Source: Lolium rigidum (lineage: Eukaryota > Streptophyta > Magnoliopsida > Poales > Poaceae). Taken from it: DNA of 64,000 nt. Below, piece after piece: positions 1-11,499 of the stretch. The translations under genes and the position numbers were made by a program. The number at the start of each line of letters is the position of its first letter. Positions within the stretch are counted from its first letter, which is position 1. The notes below the pieces were generated by a model, which saw only the letters and a list, made by a program, of their open reading frames with translations, made no database searches and had not been told where the DNA came from. The stretch is from positions 175,304,017-175,368,016 of the forward strand of contig NC_061513.1 in the NCBI RefSeq assembly GCF_022539505.1. The letters run 5' to 3'.

Positions 1-132
1 GACCTCAATCCTCAAGCCGCGAGCGGCTGCACCGTCGTCAAAGGATCCTACGTCAGAGCTAGCGATGCGGTCACGGTGCGGCCGCCGCTGACGATCGATA
101 CATGTCGTCGCCGGCGATGCCACGGCGGCTGA
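1..132 (+). CDS. Possible 3'-terminal coding fragment cut by the window edge
   Basis: Frame 1 is open from the first base to a TGA at 130-132, giving about 43 residues of GC-rich sequence with an Arg-rich tail. Base composition then drops sharply. This could be the last exon of a plus-strand gene lying left of the window. I do not recognise the family, and a short GC-rich open stretch can occur by chance, so the call is weak. Confidence 0.2.
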   Translation, partial: DLNPQAASGCTVVKGSYVRASDAVTVRPPLTIDTCRRRRCHGG

Positions 133-2948
133 ATTTCCAAAGTCAGCATCGGGCCAGCAGCTTGATGTACAAAAAGGTTTTTCCAGACCAGGCCTTAGTT
201 TTAATATTCATTGGCGAGTAGGTCTTAGATTTTCTAGCAGTAGGTATTCATCTCACGAGAGTGTTGAATCGAAGACAACTGACCTTCAGTATCTCCAGAT
301 CAGATGATTCCCTCTCTTGTGTCATAGTAATACCTGTCATTTCTAGCTTTGATTAAGAACGCTGTCAGAAGCCTCTTGCATTGCAAAATCAACCTTGGAA
401 AGTTATTGTTCCTTTTGCCAGTATATACCTCTAGACACATTCATGTGTATATCACTTACCTTTCATTCAGGATATCACCACATTATCACTCTGTTATGTG
501 GTTCACTTGTTCTTTTGGCTGTTAAAGAGTCCTTTTGCTTGTTATATGGAAAAAATATATGATGATAACGCCCCGAGATAAATGTAAAGTTTCTCCATCG
601 TGTTGTGTACTTGTGTGGACTGTGGAGGTCGGTGTTCTTGATGAAAGCTATAGCTTGTACCCCTGCCCCCTATTCTGGATGGCAGTGAGGATTCTACTAG
701 CAAGGAGTTCTGGTGAAGTGGCGATTGTCTCCAATTATATTTTGTCTCGGCAAAAATATGAGAGTTACTACAAGCCAATAATCCAAAGTAAAAGAGAGTG
801 GATCATGATCATCGTTTGGTTGCTTGGTGTACACCTGACGACACTTATCAGAATCATGATAAATCTGGTTTGTAATGGCAGCTCGTTTGCGATCTTAGTT
901 ATTGGTATGCTGTTTAAATGCTTGAGTGTTGTCGTTTAATTTCCTCATGATATGTGCTAGGAACTGTAGAGGTTTATAATTTTATGATTTTCCTGAGAAT
1001 TTTTGCGTTCACCAAGCAAGTTTAGTAATGGGCTGAGAATTTTTTTTTTTAGAGGATTGATCGATGCCTAATTTTATGCTGTGAAGGTAGAGTTGTTGTT
1101 TGATCGATTGGTAGAGCTAGCACATGGCTTGTTGACCGATTGGCTAGAGCTGGCATGAGTAAGAGCTAGCGAATGGTTATCGATCGATTGCCTTGAGCTG
1201 CGAGCTGTGCGAATCTGGCGGGAGTAAGCGGGCAAGCAGCGTATCGTGGCAGTATTATACGGACTAGTTGCATCGTACAGTTTTGTTTAAACGGCAAGAA
1301 GCAACACTTGGTGGAACCGCCGCTAGCTTGTCCATTTACAGGTATACCAGACGACGTGTTGCTTTGTGAGCCCAGCATGCGGTCAGCGTGTTGCATCAGA
1401 CACGGGGAGGAGCCGGCCGTGGCGAGGAAGATGAGGTAACCAAAAACCTCTTCTGTCCATCGGCTCGGCGTGACACCTTTGCCTGGGAGTTCTCCAACAG
1501 CTCTGGCTAAATCGCGGCGAAAATTCTGCCACATATCCATCCTCCTGCCTCCGTATGTGTGGTGTGGGTAGGGTCAAAATAGGCTATGTTAGCTGTAAGA
1601 AAATCGGTTAGTCTGAACTAGCTCATGCTTCAGCGGGCTTATGCGGAGCGTGGGGGCTGGCAGCCGCATGCGTAACGTGCCGCTGCTAACTTCGTTACAC
1701 CTGACTTAAGCAAGAGGTTGCAACACAAGTGTCCATCACTTGCTGATGCGACGCGTTCACAACCTGCAGGAATGGTGGATCCATAACCGCAGAATAATTC
1801 CAAAAAAAAAAGACCGGAAGGGCTTTCGATTCAGCTGTCGTGCTAACGCCCCAGCCAGGAGTATCATCTTGAAGCAGAGTAATGCAGTTTATCGCCACAA
1901 GACTGGTCGAGCAAATCTTTTAGGACTTGCAGCAGTGGAATTTGGCAGGAGCTAGGAGTGCTACATTGAGGGTGTAAGTTTTTCTCAGTTTCAGGTGTAA
2001 TGCTCTGCTGATTGCTTGCAATTTGGCTGCCTTCTAGTGGAGTATAAAACTCCCGATGGATCTCCCATATGGAAGAAACACAGGATGCTCAGATCTGACA
2101 GCACGGTGCAAATCTCCGCGATGTGGCCATTTCCTGACCAAACAAAGACGAACGAGGGAGGATGCAGGGCCAGGGAACAGAGTGTGTGACAATCTGTGAA
2201 ATAGATGGACGCGTCTGCTGCACACTGTAAAGGACAACAACAAACCGACGATGTGCCGTGGAAAATAAATATAATCGAAGTCTTGAGTCAATTTTATTAG
2301 AATTTTCAATGGAAAAGTAGAATGGTGCGTCCAAGATCAGCCGAGACGTCAAATCTCGTTCAGAAAATGGCCAACCTTAGCTGGTAGCGTTCTCGGAAAA
2401 TGCCGCCTGGGCAGTGCTTTACCATCTATGCTCAAGGCATTGAGGATGGACAGTTCACGCGTCACGATCACACGCCTCGCACTAGTTTCAACCTCCAGCA
2501 GCATGTTTCGACTTGCAGGAACCCACGGACATTATTCAAGGGTACATTTCTTACAGAATTCTCAAGTTAACTTTGCTCAGAGTCCATTTAACAGAAACAT
2601 CACAGGAAAAATACAAGCACTGGGAGGCCTTTACGACTGCCTCGGTCGGTGGTCATCGCTGTGCGGTTACAAAACCGGGGATTGGATGCGAGTCCACAGT
2701 GCACCCGCACACATGATGTACAGGTCCAATTTGGTACACTAAGCTTCCTACAACAAATGCTATTGTACATTACAAAGGGTGACCAGAATAACAGCTTATC
2801 ACCACAGCGAGCATTTTAGCTCTGCTTACATCATCTTTATGGTACAGATTAGCTGCAGGCGTTCTGTTCTGGGGCCCATGCCTGCTTCTCCAAGCCTACT
2901 TCTCGCGTAGATACCGCGAGGGACAGAGTCAAAACATATTCTAACAAG
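133..2948. other. Intergenic DNA; 3' part is probable kinase 3' UTR
   Basis: I see no supported gene here. The open frames are short, overlap on both strands and mostly start from non-ATG codons. The last ~300 bases before 2949 lie directly downstream of the minus-strand kinase stop codon and probably contain its 3' UTR. No repeat family was recognised. Confidence 0.4.
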
Positions 2949-5900
2949 TCATGCTGGGGCTGCATTTTGGAAGAATGGATGGTCTAGAGCTTCTTGGGCA
3001 GTAAGGCGCTCCGAAGGCTCGAATCTTAAAAGACCATATAGCAAGTCTGCCAGGGTTGCCCTTGAATGGTCAGCATTTCTCGTAACCAAGTCCTGAAGTT
3101 GCAGATATGTTAACTGAATCATCTTCACATTACCAAACTCTTCAGTTCATACTCTTTTAAGTCGCAAGTTAAAGCACTAGAGTTCTACTAGACAGCAACC
3201 CAGTACCTACTGTTCTGGATTAATACAACTATAAAATAACATTAGTAACTGACTGGATAAGTGAAATTTATTTACCTTCTGTATTTGCACTCCAACAAAC
3301 CTAACTAAACTATGTGTTAAAATTAATTATGAATATGCATTACCGTACAGTCTTAAGCCAGTTGGAGAAGAATTATCTATCCATGTGCAGTTACATATTT
3401 AAATAACTTGTCTATCCATGTCCAATACTCTAAACATAATCAAAAGCTAAACTAGGGACCATAAAATGCACAAGTTTTTTGACAATTGAAAGAACAGCTT
3501 GACCAAGAAAACCGTGAAGGCAGGATAGGAAAAATGAAAACCTTTAGCCGGTGTAGTTTTCTGACTGCTCTGATGCTTTCTCTTGTAACAGCGCCTTCAG
3601 GCCAATTTAGACGTGTCCCTCGTCTAAAGTATTTCTGAGCTGATGAACTGCGTATTCCAAGCAACATACAGGACGTCAGTATGACAGATGAGCATAACAA
3701 TAAAGGACCGATTAAAGAGAGAATTGCATGCAATACTCAATACTCCCTCCATATCACAAACAAATGACATTATAGGCATTTTTGGTCAAACTTCTAAAAC
3801 TTTGACTGTTAAATTGTTTTGATTACTTAGATTGGAAACTTGAAAATTATATGTATAGAGTTGTCTCAAAAAAGTAATGTCACAATATCATATTTTGTTG
3901 AGTTGTATACATATAATTCAGTTAAAATTAGTCATCGAAGTTACATCCTAGAAGGCCATGTCAATGTCCACAAATGTTGCGTGTTTGTGAACTGGGAGTA
4001 GCACAGTATTAACTTAAATGTTTATGTTTAAGCTTACACAATGATGTACAAATGTATGGAAGTTCGAACAGTTTTATTGTTCAATATAACGTTAAGAAAG
4101 AGGCATTAGCATAAGCAACATAAAATTTATACATTGGGAGAGGATCATAACATGTTAATATGTTCCGCAAAAAACTCCAGCAAATGCTTCCACAAATTAC
4201 CATTACAAGAGCCATGTATAAGCCAATAAAAAAGAGATGCAAGCTAAGACTACTTGTCATCAGTACCAAATCAGTAACTATTATAAACTGTACAACTTAA
4301 GAAACTATAAACAAAATAAGTTGGATTGTGCACGAAAACAAAAGAAATACTTTTTACGGGTGGGACGTGCCAATGTTTTTTAATGTTATCATTTGGTTGA
4401 ACTAAAGTAGGATCACGGGGTGCCCTAATGTTGACCCATTTGCATCTCTAAGGACACAGGTCGAGATGCTTGGTTTCTTAAAGACAGCACATGGAGAAAT
4501 GAAAAAATGATAATCAACCTAACAGTATAAGTACGAACCTAGCTTTCCGTATCATGTGTTCTGGTACGGGACCCAAAACTCTCTCCATCATTGCTAGGTG
4601 TTCCAGGTTCTCATGCGTCTGAAACAATGCTTCCCCCTAAAAAATTTAAACATTAGGAACATATGTTGGTAAAAGAGGAAAGACAGGATCACAAGCAATC
4701 TAACCGAGCATAGCTCCACGAGGATGCAACCAACGCTCCAGATATCACATGGCAAACTCCAGCCTAAGCCTACAAAGGAGCATTCAGTTACGTCAGAAAC
4801 TCAAGATTCTTCTCTGGATGAAGAAACATTAGCAACTACTTCAGCAGTTGGTCTAAGCTCAAGAAACGGGAGAAAACATAAGTTCTTATTCAACACAGAA
4901 AGAACATTGGTTTAGTCTAATCAATTGTTATCAGTAGCTCAGCACAGTAGCATTACATGAGCACTGTGCAGGTTTCAGGCTGACATATAAAAGCATTTGT
5001 ACTATATAACTATTTTATGTAAGACCTACGGTCTTCATACGGCCAGAACCATCAAACATAGAGCTGAATATGTTCTTAGACAGACCATTTCACAAGGAGG
5101 AAGATGGGTCATATAGCTATTTAGCTAGTACATCGATTATTCAAACTAATACAATCTTCAGGCCCATACATTACTGGGCATGTCTGAAGCCCAAACTAGA
5201 CTCTTAACAAACCAACAGTGCTGACATATATAGCATAAAAAGCAGTAAATATAGCCATCCTAAAAACACCCTTTTCCCTCATTAGAAGAGGCAGGTCCAT
5301 CTCTAAAATCCTACAGAGCAAAAACTAAAACACAGAAGGAGGAAATAATGGCGCAAAGGAAAAACTGTCAGATGCCCAAAAATGCCAACCTATAACATGC
5401 ACACTACTATTCTACATAACCAACCAGTAGTTTGCAATCAATCTCTGAAATGTCTGTAGATTATGTATCATTATATTTTTTCCATTGGCCCTATATTTGA
5501 ATCTCCAACAATTTGAAGGTTCTTTCTTACTAGCCAACACTATTCTGGAAACGGGAAGAAGTTGCTCTTCTAAATAAGTGTAGTCACTTATAGATAAACA
5601 AGAGTATCGACTAGCATGCATCATACTTGGATTCCTAGGACCATAAATTACATTTGTTTTCTGTTCTTTACAAGCATATTAAAGAACAGACAAACCTATA
5701 CCTCAAGCAACAGGAAACGAAAGCAAACCTTCAAGAATAACCAATTTACCTAAGATTATTTCAGGTGCCCTGTAATGCCTCGTAGAAACAATCGAGTTAT
5801 GTTCCTGATTATCAAAGGCGGTACTACCAAAATCTATCAGCTTTATGGCACTGGACTTTGGCAAGCACTTGAAGTGCATCTCATCTTGTGAATTCTTCTG

Positions 5901-7905
5901 TACAGCCCCAAGTGGTCATTCAAGATAACTGCTAACACCGTATGCCTAATTTCAAAATAGAATATGCTCACTACAAAACTTGTTGAGATTAAATACCTTG
6001 GTGCTTGGAAGCTTTATATAGTCAGAAGATACAAGGAGTATGTTTTCTGGCTTCAGATCAGTGTGAATAAGCCGTAATTCGTGCATATCTATTTTACAAA
6101 AAGAAGGAAAAGATGGTCAAGCATGCCACTTGAAAGTAGGAGAAGAATGAATCTGTAACTGCCAAACTTGTTAAGAACGGATATGCAGAATCAAGCAATC
6201 ACACACATGCTACAGATTCCAACAGTTGTCGTCCAAACTCCCGCACAAGTTCCACAGGGAAAGGTTGGTATCTATTTCTCTTTAGAAAATCATACAAGCT
6301 TGGCCCAAGCTTCTCAAATACCTGACAAAACCATTGATATCCATTGAATAAAAGTTATCTTTATTTTGTTTCCATATCAGGGAACCGTCATGAGAAAAGA
6401 TCAAAGAGGAAAGAGAAGCAACTGTTCTAAAGTATTAGGACTACATTATCATGCTATGTGCACCAGCACGCCAGCATCTCTCACTATGTATAAGTAAGAG
6501 ATACTGAGAGGGCAGGTAAAATTAACTATAAACAAAAGAGGAATATAAACAGGACTTTAATGAGTTACTGGAATGTCAATGCAACAACAGATACTTGGAA
6601 TCAACTTGCAAAACTTGCATAGACGAACAAAAAAAAAAAAATCAGACTTACAATGCATATATGATTGCGATAGTCGAACCATCTTTGAATTTGGACACAG
6701 CTGGTCATCAATGAAAAGACATTAAGTAAGAAACAGACAAGAGTAAGATTCTATGATTATGTTTGTTGAGACACTAACAGGGATCTGTATCTCTCGTTTT
6801 CTGCAAGGCGATTGAGCACATCAATCTCAATCATTGCAGCATCTCGGTACTTCCGGATGCTCCGAATAACTTTTATTGCAACATATTCACGTGTTTCACG
6901 ATCCCAACATTCCAAAACTCGTCCAAAAGTACCTATGAAAATCACACTCGTGTTGCTCTACATTAGAATAAAGGCAAAAACTCCGAGTACAAGAGAACAT
7001 GCCATATTGAAGGAAACCCGAACCTTCACCCATTTTGCTCAAGATTTTGTCTGCATAAAAAAAAGTAGATTGTCAATAAACAATAATGCAGGACATGTAC
7101 AATACCAAAACTAAAGCATTCGCACTTTCGACTTAGACCTATCTTAGGTACTGTGAAAGAAAAAGTACATAGGCCAATCAAGCTTATAAGCTAATACAGA
7201 CATAAATGTGGGAAATCTGAATGGAAACTTTGCTTCATCATCCCCTTTGCCCAAAGCAAAATTAGCAAGTTCTATAAAACATAGAGCAATCCCATCATTC
7301 ATCCGTGTTGCTGAGGTGAACTTTAGCCAGATATTTGTTTTTCAACAACTGAAACCAACTATGATAAGTATCTGGCAGTGCCAAATAGGATATAAGGACA
7401 CTCAAACAGAGCACAGATAAATGCCACCATTAGTTACGAATTATGCATACATATTAAGTCGTTGTCCAGCTTTTTTTCCTAAACCAATGTGCACATTAAC
7501 AAATATTTCTCCACCATATGTTTCTCAGAATTATATGTATAATAAAAAACCAGTTATGAGAGTACACAATAGCTCTAGGAGTTCTATCAAAAAAAAAAAG
7601 CTCTAGGAGTTAACAAGAGGCCCAAGAGACGGGTGCTTACACCGGCGAGTCAAGTTTTCGCCTAGATCAAACACGTAATGGCCGTCGCGATCGTCATCCC
7701 TCCACGGCGGCGACGCGCCGCCCCTCGCTACCTGCAACCGACGGCAGGGCAAAATCTAGGTCAGTAAAGAACCCGAACACCCAAGCCCCAATCGTAGGAA
7801 TAAGTACCCTAAGTAATGGATCATTACCACCTCCCGCTCCGGCGGCGGCGCGCCGGCGCCGTCCAACTCTTGACGCGTGCGCTTCCGCGACCGCGACGAC
7901 TCCAT
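2949..7905 (-). CDS. AFC3: LAMMER (CLK-type) dual-specificity protein kinase, AFC3-like, 12 exons
   Basis: Nuclear LAMMER/CLK kinase; plant AFC kinases phosphorylate SR splicing factors. Exons join in frame to 388 residues: 7828-7905, 7641-7731, 7024-7050, 6779-6932, 6652-6700, 6207-6321, 5997-6088, 5750-5897, 4705-4769, 4539-4636, 3542-3647, 2949-3092, all with GT/AG borders. Seen in order: a basic N-terminus ([12 protein letters not shown]); the glycine loop split by a 27-nt exon (GEG then [10 protein letters not shown]); VAIK lysine; HTDLKPEN catalytic loop; [14 protein letters not shown]; and the diagnostic [17 protein letters not shown] motif. Wording such as [18 protein letters not shown] and [13 protein letters not shown] is closer to Arabidopsis AFC3 (about 400 residues) than to AFC1 or AFC2. 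A Stowaway MITE sits in the intron between exons 10 and 11. A 100-N gap begins 133 bp upstream of the ATG, so the promoter is largely unseen. Confidence 0.93.
3743..3998. mobile_element. Stowaway-type MITE in a kinase intron
   Basis: This 256-bp AT-rich element begins CTCCCTCCATATCACAAAC. Its other end, read in reverse, begins CTCCCAGTTCACAAACAC. It is flanked by TA on both sides (3741-3742 and 3999-4000). Tc1/Mariner-derived Stowaway MITEs have this structure. It lies inside the 0.9-kb intron at 3648-4538 and does not touch the splice sites. Confidence 0.75.
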
Positions 7906-8037
7906 GGATTCCGATTCGATTGGGAGGAGAGAGAAGGGGGAGAGAGAAACCCTAGAGGGATGCGTGGTGGGCTGAGGCCCAACAGCGAGTGGAGCAGGAT
8001 AGATTCGGGATGGGCCCAACTGCCCTAGGATTCCAAT

Positions 8038-8137
8038 NNNNNNNNNNNNNNNNNNNNNNNNNNNNNNNNNNNNNNNNNNNNNNNNNNNNNNNNNNNNNNN
8101 NNNNNNNNNNNNNNNNNNNNNNNNNNNNNNNNNNNNN
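8038..8137. other. Assembly gap, 100 N
   Basis: Exactly 100 N, the conventional length for a gap of unknown size, so this is a contig join. The left side is kinase 5'-flanking sequence and the right side is retrotransposon remnant, so the promoter of the kinase gene may be missing or misplaced. Confidence 0.99.
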
Positions 8138-10080
8138 CGTACCTTGAGGAAGCCAAGGAGGAGCTCCACCATCAGCACATATACGCCACGTAGAACAACT
8201 TCTACTTGCTTGGAGTCTCCATCAACAACATGAGCAACCTCACCAACTCCCTTCACGACACCGCGCTTAAATTTTCACAAAACTTTGATCAATGGAGTCA
8301 CTGGTTGGGGCCCCGCGAACCACCCGCCACCACCACAATGATCTAGCAAGCCCAGTTTGCAAGAACCTAAACTTGAGGAAGTTGTTGACAATTCTACATC
8401 AAGAGGTGGTATTTTTAATTTATCTTGTAATAATTGAGGTTTTGCTACAACTCATGAGAGATTTGAAACACTCGTGTTGGTTTCGCTGCAACACTTTGCT
8501 TTTCATTTTGCCTTTTTTTGTTGTAGTAGTTTTTAGCCTTGTCTTTGTACGCCTTTATTTCTATTCTATCTGCCTCATACGAGAAAAATCCAAAAGATTT
8601 ATCCTTTCATATTTTTCTTTTGGTGTCTCTATCGCCACTTCTATGTTGCCCAATGATTATTGCGGGGAAGGTTGAGCCTCTCGAGTTTTGAAGGAACACA
8701 TCATACGGAAGAAATTTGTGAGCTCATGAACTTGAGGTATATATGCCTTACCAGCCCTATGTAATTTTCAAATGCCCATGCTATATTAGTACTAGTTCTA
8801 AGTATTATATTAGTGGAGGCATGTCTTGACAATTATAGTGAAGTTTATATTGACTCGTATGATTGGTTAACTAGTTGTTACTATGTGTTTCTTTAGAGAA
8901 CCAACTCTTGCCATTGGAAGCATATGAAAATTAAATAGAACGTGAGAAATTCTCTTTTAATAATGACTTAGGTGTTGTAGTAATTGTCTTGAGAGTCTAT
9001 CCTCAGAAGTAAATTCAAGCCCATATAGATTAATGATCGACGTGAAGATACTTTTTGAAGTAAGTTGTTTAATAGAACCTGTTTAGTCATAATTAAGCTT
9101 CATGCCAAAAAAAACTATTAAATTAAAGTGAGATATTGCTTTACGCGTGTCTTGCACCACTGGAATATACCATGGACAACTTCGCTGGCCTTTAGCCGAT
9201 CTAGCACAAGATAAATCTCACATTTTTGGTCTATGAGTTGATCAAACATCTGTAACAACAATGTTATGATGGGTAAAATTCCTCCATGGACACCGCTGCA
9301 AACAAAGTTGAAACACTCCTCAAGAGTGTTCTTTCTAAGTCTATCAAGACGGGTTCACAATGTTTTGGGATGGTCTCATTACTAAACTAATAAGTGTGAG
9401 TTCTTTAAAGACAATAGACCGAAGGAGGTATTGGAAAGCCATGATTTAAATAAATGGGAGTTAAATGAGTTGCTCTATTGATATGCTTCTTTTGACATGA
9501 TCTCTCACTCTTAATTGTTTAATTTCTTGAATATAAATCAACCATTGGAAAACAAGTGTTGTCTAGAGTGAGGTAGAATATCAATTACTCAGTTGACTAT
9601 CATTGTTTGTGAAAGCCTTACTTTAGTTGCCTTGGCATGCCAAAACTTTTATAGTATCTTGCCATTACTCTATCTATGTTAAGCTTTTAGGAGAAGAAGT
9701 AAGAGTTGCGGATACCAACTGTAAGTGAACTTGCATTTTTCTTATTTCGTTTAGACTCTCAGTTCCTTATGATTTTATACCTTGCTCGAGGACGCTCAAG
9801 GTTTTTACTTGGGGTTTTTGATGACTCGTGAAAACAGCCGCTTTATCTCCATCTAAACCGAGAAATCAATTAGAAGCAAATATCTTCCTAGACACATTAA
9901 TAAGTGTCAATCAATGCCAATATGTCTTTTTTTTGCAGAAATGGAAGTATTTCAGAAAAAAATCAAAATCAATTAATAAAGAGTTACGAGCTAAAGATGT
10001 CACCAAGTCAACCAAAGCTCCGAGCTGAATCGCAAAAGGTTTAACGAACTCTGGTACGGCCAGCCCATAAAACCTAGTCG
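8138..10080 (+). mobile_element. Decayed Gypsy-type LTR retrotransposon remnant
   Basis: The first ~250 bases translate, with stops, into a YLEEAKEELHH...SLHDTALKFSQNFDQW-like stretch of the kind found in Triticeae Gypsy elements. From about 8400 the sequence is AT-rich and non-coding. Near 9785-9818 there is CTCGAGGACGCTCAAGG followed by a T/G-rich tract and TGATGACTCGTG, which looks like an internal 3' end with polypurine tract followed by the start of a truncated LTR. The right boundary is uncertain and no complete LTR pair is visible. The family is not assigned. Confidence 0.5.
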
Positions 10081-10118
10081 GATTACTGAAGTGAGATCGG
10101 GATACGGAACCACAAGCG

Positions 10119-10195
10119 TTCAACGGATTTCTACACAAGTGTCCAACGGATTTCCGGTCCGAGTCGCAGTCCTCCTCCTTACTATTTATACCAAG
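10119..10195 (+). promoter_or_regulatory. Probable core promoter with paired CAACGGATTTC motifs and TATA box
   Basis: A TATA-like CTATTTATACC lies at about 10183-10193, roughly 110 bp upstream of the ATG at 10302. Upstream, TCAACGGATTTC and CCAACGGATTTC form a direct repeat about 30 bp apart (start to start). AACGG is the core of MYB-type sites. The function of the pair is inferred only from position and repetition. Confidence 0.5.
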
Positions 10196-10301
10196 GATCA
10201 ATCAGCAGTACCACCTCCAAGAATCAATCAACCAGCAGCACAAACGCAGCTCTTGGCCTCTTGCCCGATCGATCGATCAATCGTACGGTACGACGGAGGC
10301 C

Positions 10302-11144
10302 ATGGCTGCGCTGCGCACCTGCTTGTTTTCGCCGGCGTTTTCCACGGCATCCTCGAGCGGCAGGCCACGCGTCCCCAACGCCCCGTCCATCGTCTCGGTG
10401 GTGGGCCGTCGTGAGCACCGCTTCCCGGTTCTGAAGTCGACCACCGCTCCCCGGCCGCGTCTGGCGGTCGTCCGGGCTCAGAACCGCGACGCACAGTCAA
10501 AGGCCAACCAACCGCCGGCCGCCGGCGACCACTTTCACCAGGAGATTAAGCGGATCAAGCAGCACCACCGGGACATAATCTCCACCGACGGCGGCTTCCT
10601 CTACGCCGAGGCGACAGCGATGTCGGCGCGCGTATGCATCTCTGCCCTGGAGGCCCTCGACATGGCCTCCCTTGTTCTGGACAGCGCGCGGCTCAACCTC
10701 GGCGAGGCGGGCGAGATCTCCGCGGAGACCATCCACGGGACCGTCCGGCCGTACGCGGCCCTCTTCTCCGCCGCCGCCGAGGACGCGTACTGCAGGAAGG
10801 TGAACAGGAACACGGTGGTCCGGTTCCTCGGCGCCCTGCGGGGCGTGGCCGCCGTGAGCCACATCATGCTCGAGGGCGCCTTGGAGGCCCTCTCCCACAG
10901 GAGCCCGAGGGAGGCCGTGTCGGAGTACGCTTTCAACTCGGACGTGGAGGACATGTACCGCGAGTTCGAGCAGGGCATGCGCCAGGTGGAAGACGACATT
11001 CGGAACGCTAGCGCTGTGGCGACGTGCAAGCTGGCGGTGCCGGTGATCCTTTCAGGCACCAAGTTTGCAGGGTCGTTCGTGGGACTCATGGTGGACCGGC
11101 GTAGGAGAGTGGTGGAGAAGGCGCGAAGCAAGTCACCAGTATGA
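10302..11144 (+). CDS. Probable plastid-targeted protein of unknown function, intronless
   Basis: A single open frame of 280 residues with high G+C at third positions, typical of monocot genes, and a TATA-like box upstream. Residues 1-60 are rich in Ala, Ser, Arg and Pro with almost no acidic residues and end in a VVRAQ-like cleavage context, suggesting a chloroplast transit peptide. The mature part is mostly predicted helix: an RIKQHHRDII segment (about 83-92), a hydrophobic alanine-rich helix around SALEALDMASLVL, FLGALRGVAAVSHIMLEGALEAL near 180-203, and a C-terminal hydrophobic stretch (AVPVILSGTKFAGSFVGLMV) followed by the basic tail DRRRRVVEKARSK. I do not recognise the family. The codon pattern and regulatory context make a real gene likely. 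The 184-residue frame on the opposite strand is a shadow. Confidence 0.75.
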   Translation: MAALRTCLFSPAFSTASSSGRPRVPNAPSIVSVVGRREHRFPVLKSTTAPRPRLAVVRAQNRDAQSKANQPPAAGDHFHQEIKRIKQHHRDIISTDGGFLYAEATAMSARVCISALEALDMASLVLDSARLNLGEAGEISAETIHGTVRPYAALFSAAAEDAYCRKVNRNTVVRFLGALRGVAAVSHIMLEGALEALSHRSPREAVSEYAFNSDVEDMYREFEQGMRQVEDDIRNASAVATCKLAVPVILSGTKFAGSFVGLMVDRRRRVVEKARSKSPV

Positions 11145-11499
11145 TTTTGTAACAAGAGACGCAGTAGCTAGCTGTTCCATGAGAAGGAACTCTGTTTTTG
11201 TTAAGCGCCTTATGGCAAATAGGTTTGTAGGGATTAAACTCGTTCTATTATTCAACGAACTACTCCTTTGATCTATGGTACGGATTCGGAGGGAGTAGTA
11301 AAATCACGACACTTGTTATAGACCGGTTGCATTTGTAAATTGTTTGATTACCAAATCTTGTCCAAATTGCATAAGGTAACACTTGGTCCTTGTTTTCTAA
11401 GTTATTGGGGGAACACATACCAAATTCAGATGGAATATAAATTTACTTAAAAGTAAATGATCTTTTTTTCAGTAGCATCATAACACATATAGCCATCAA
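11145..11499. other. 3' flank with a decayed Stowaway-like end
   Basis: Downstream flank of the 280-residue gene, AT-rich. At about 11262-11300 an ACTCCTTTGATCTATGG...CGGAGGGAGTA arrangement looks like a very short or decayed Stowaway remnant. I see no gene. Confidence 0.35.

Noticed and set aside
7756..8256. 166-residue minus-strand frame spanning the first N gap
   Set aside because: The frame is artificially continued through 100 N. Only its last part is real, as kinase exon 1.
10497..11155. 133- and 184-residue minus-strand frames opposite the plastid-type gene
   Set aside because: Shadows of a GC3-rich plus-strand gene; no start context or family resemblance.
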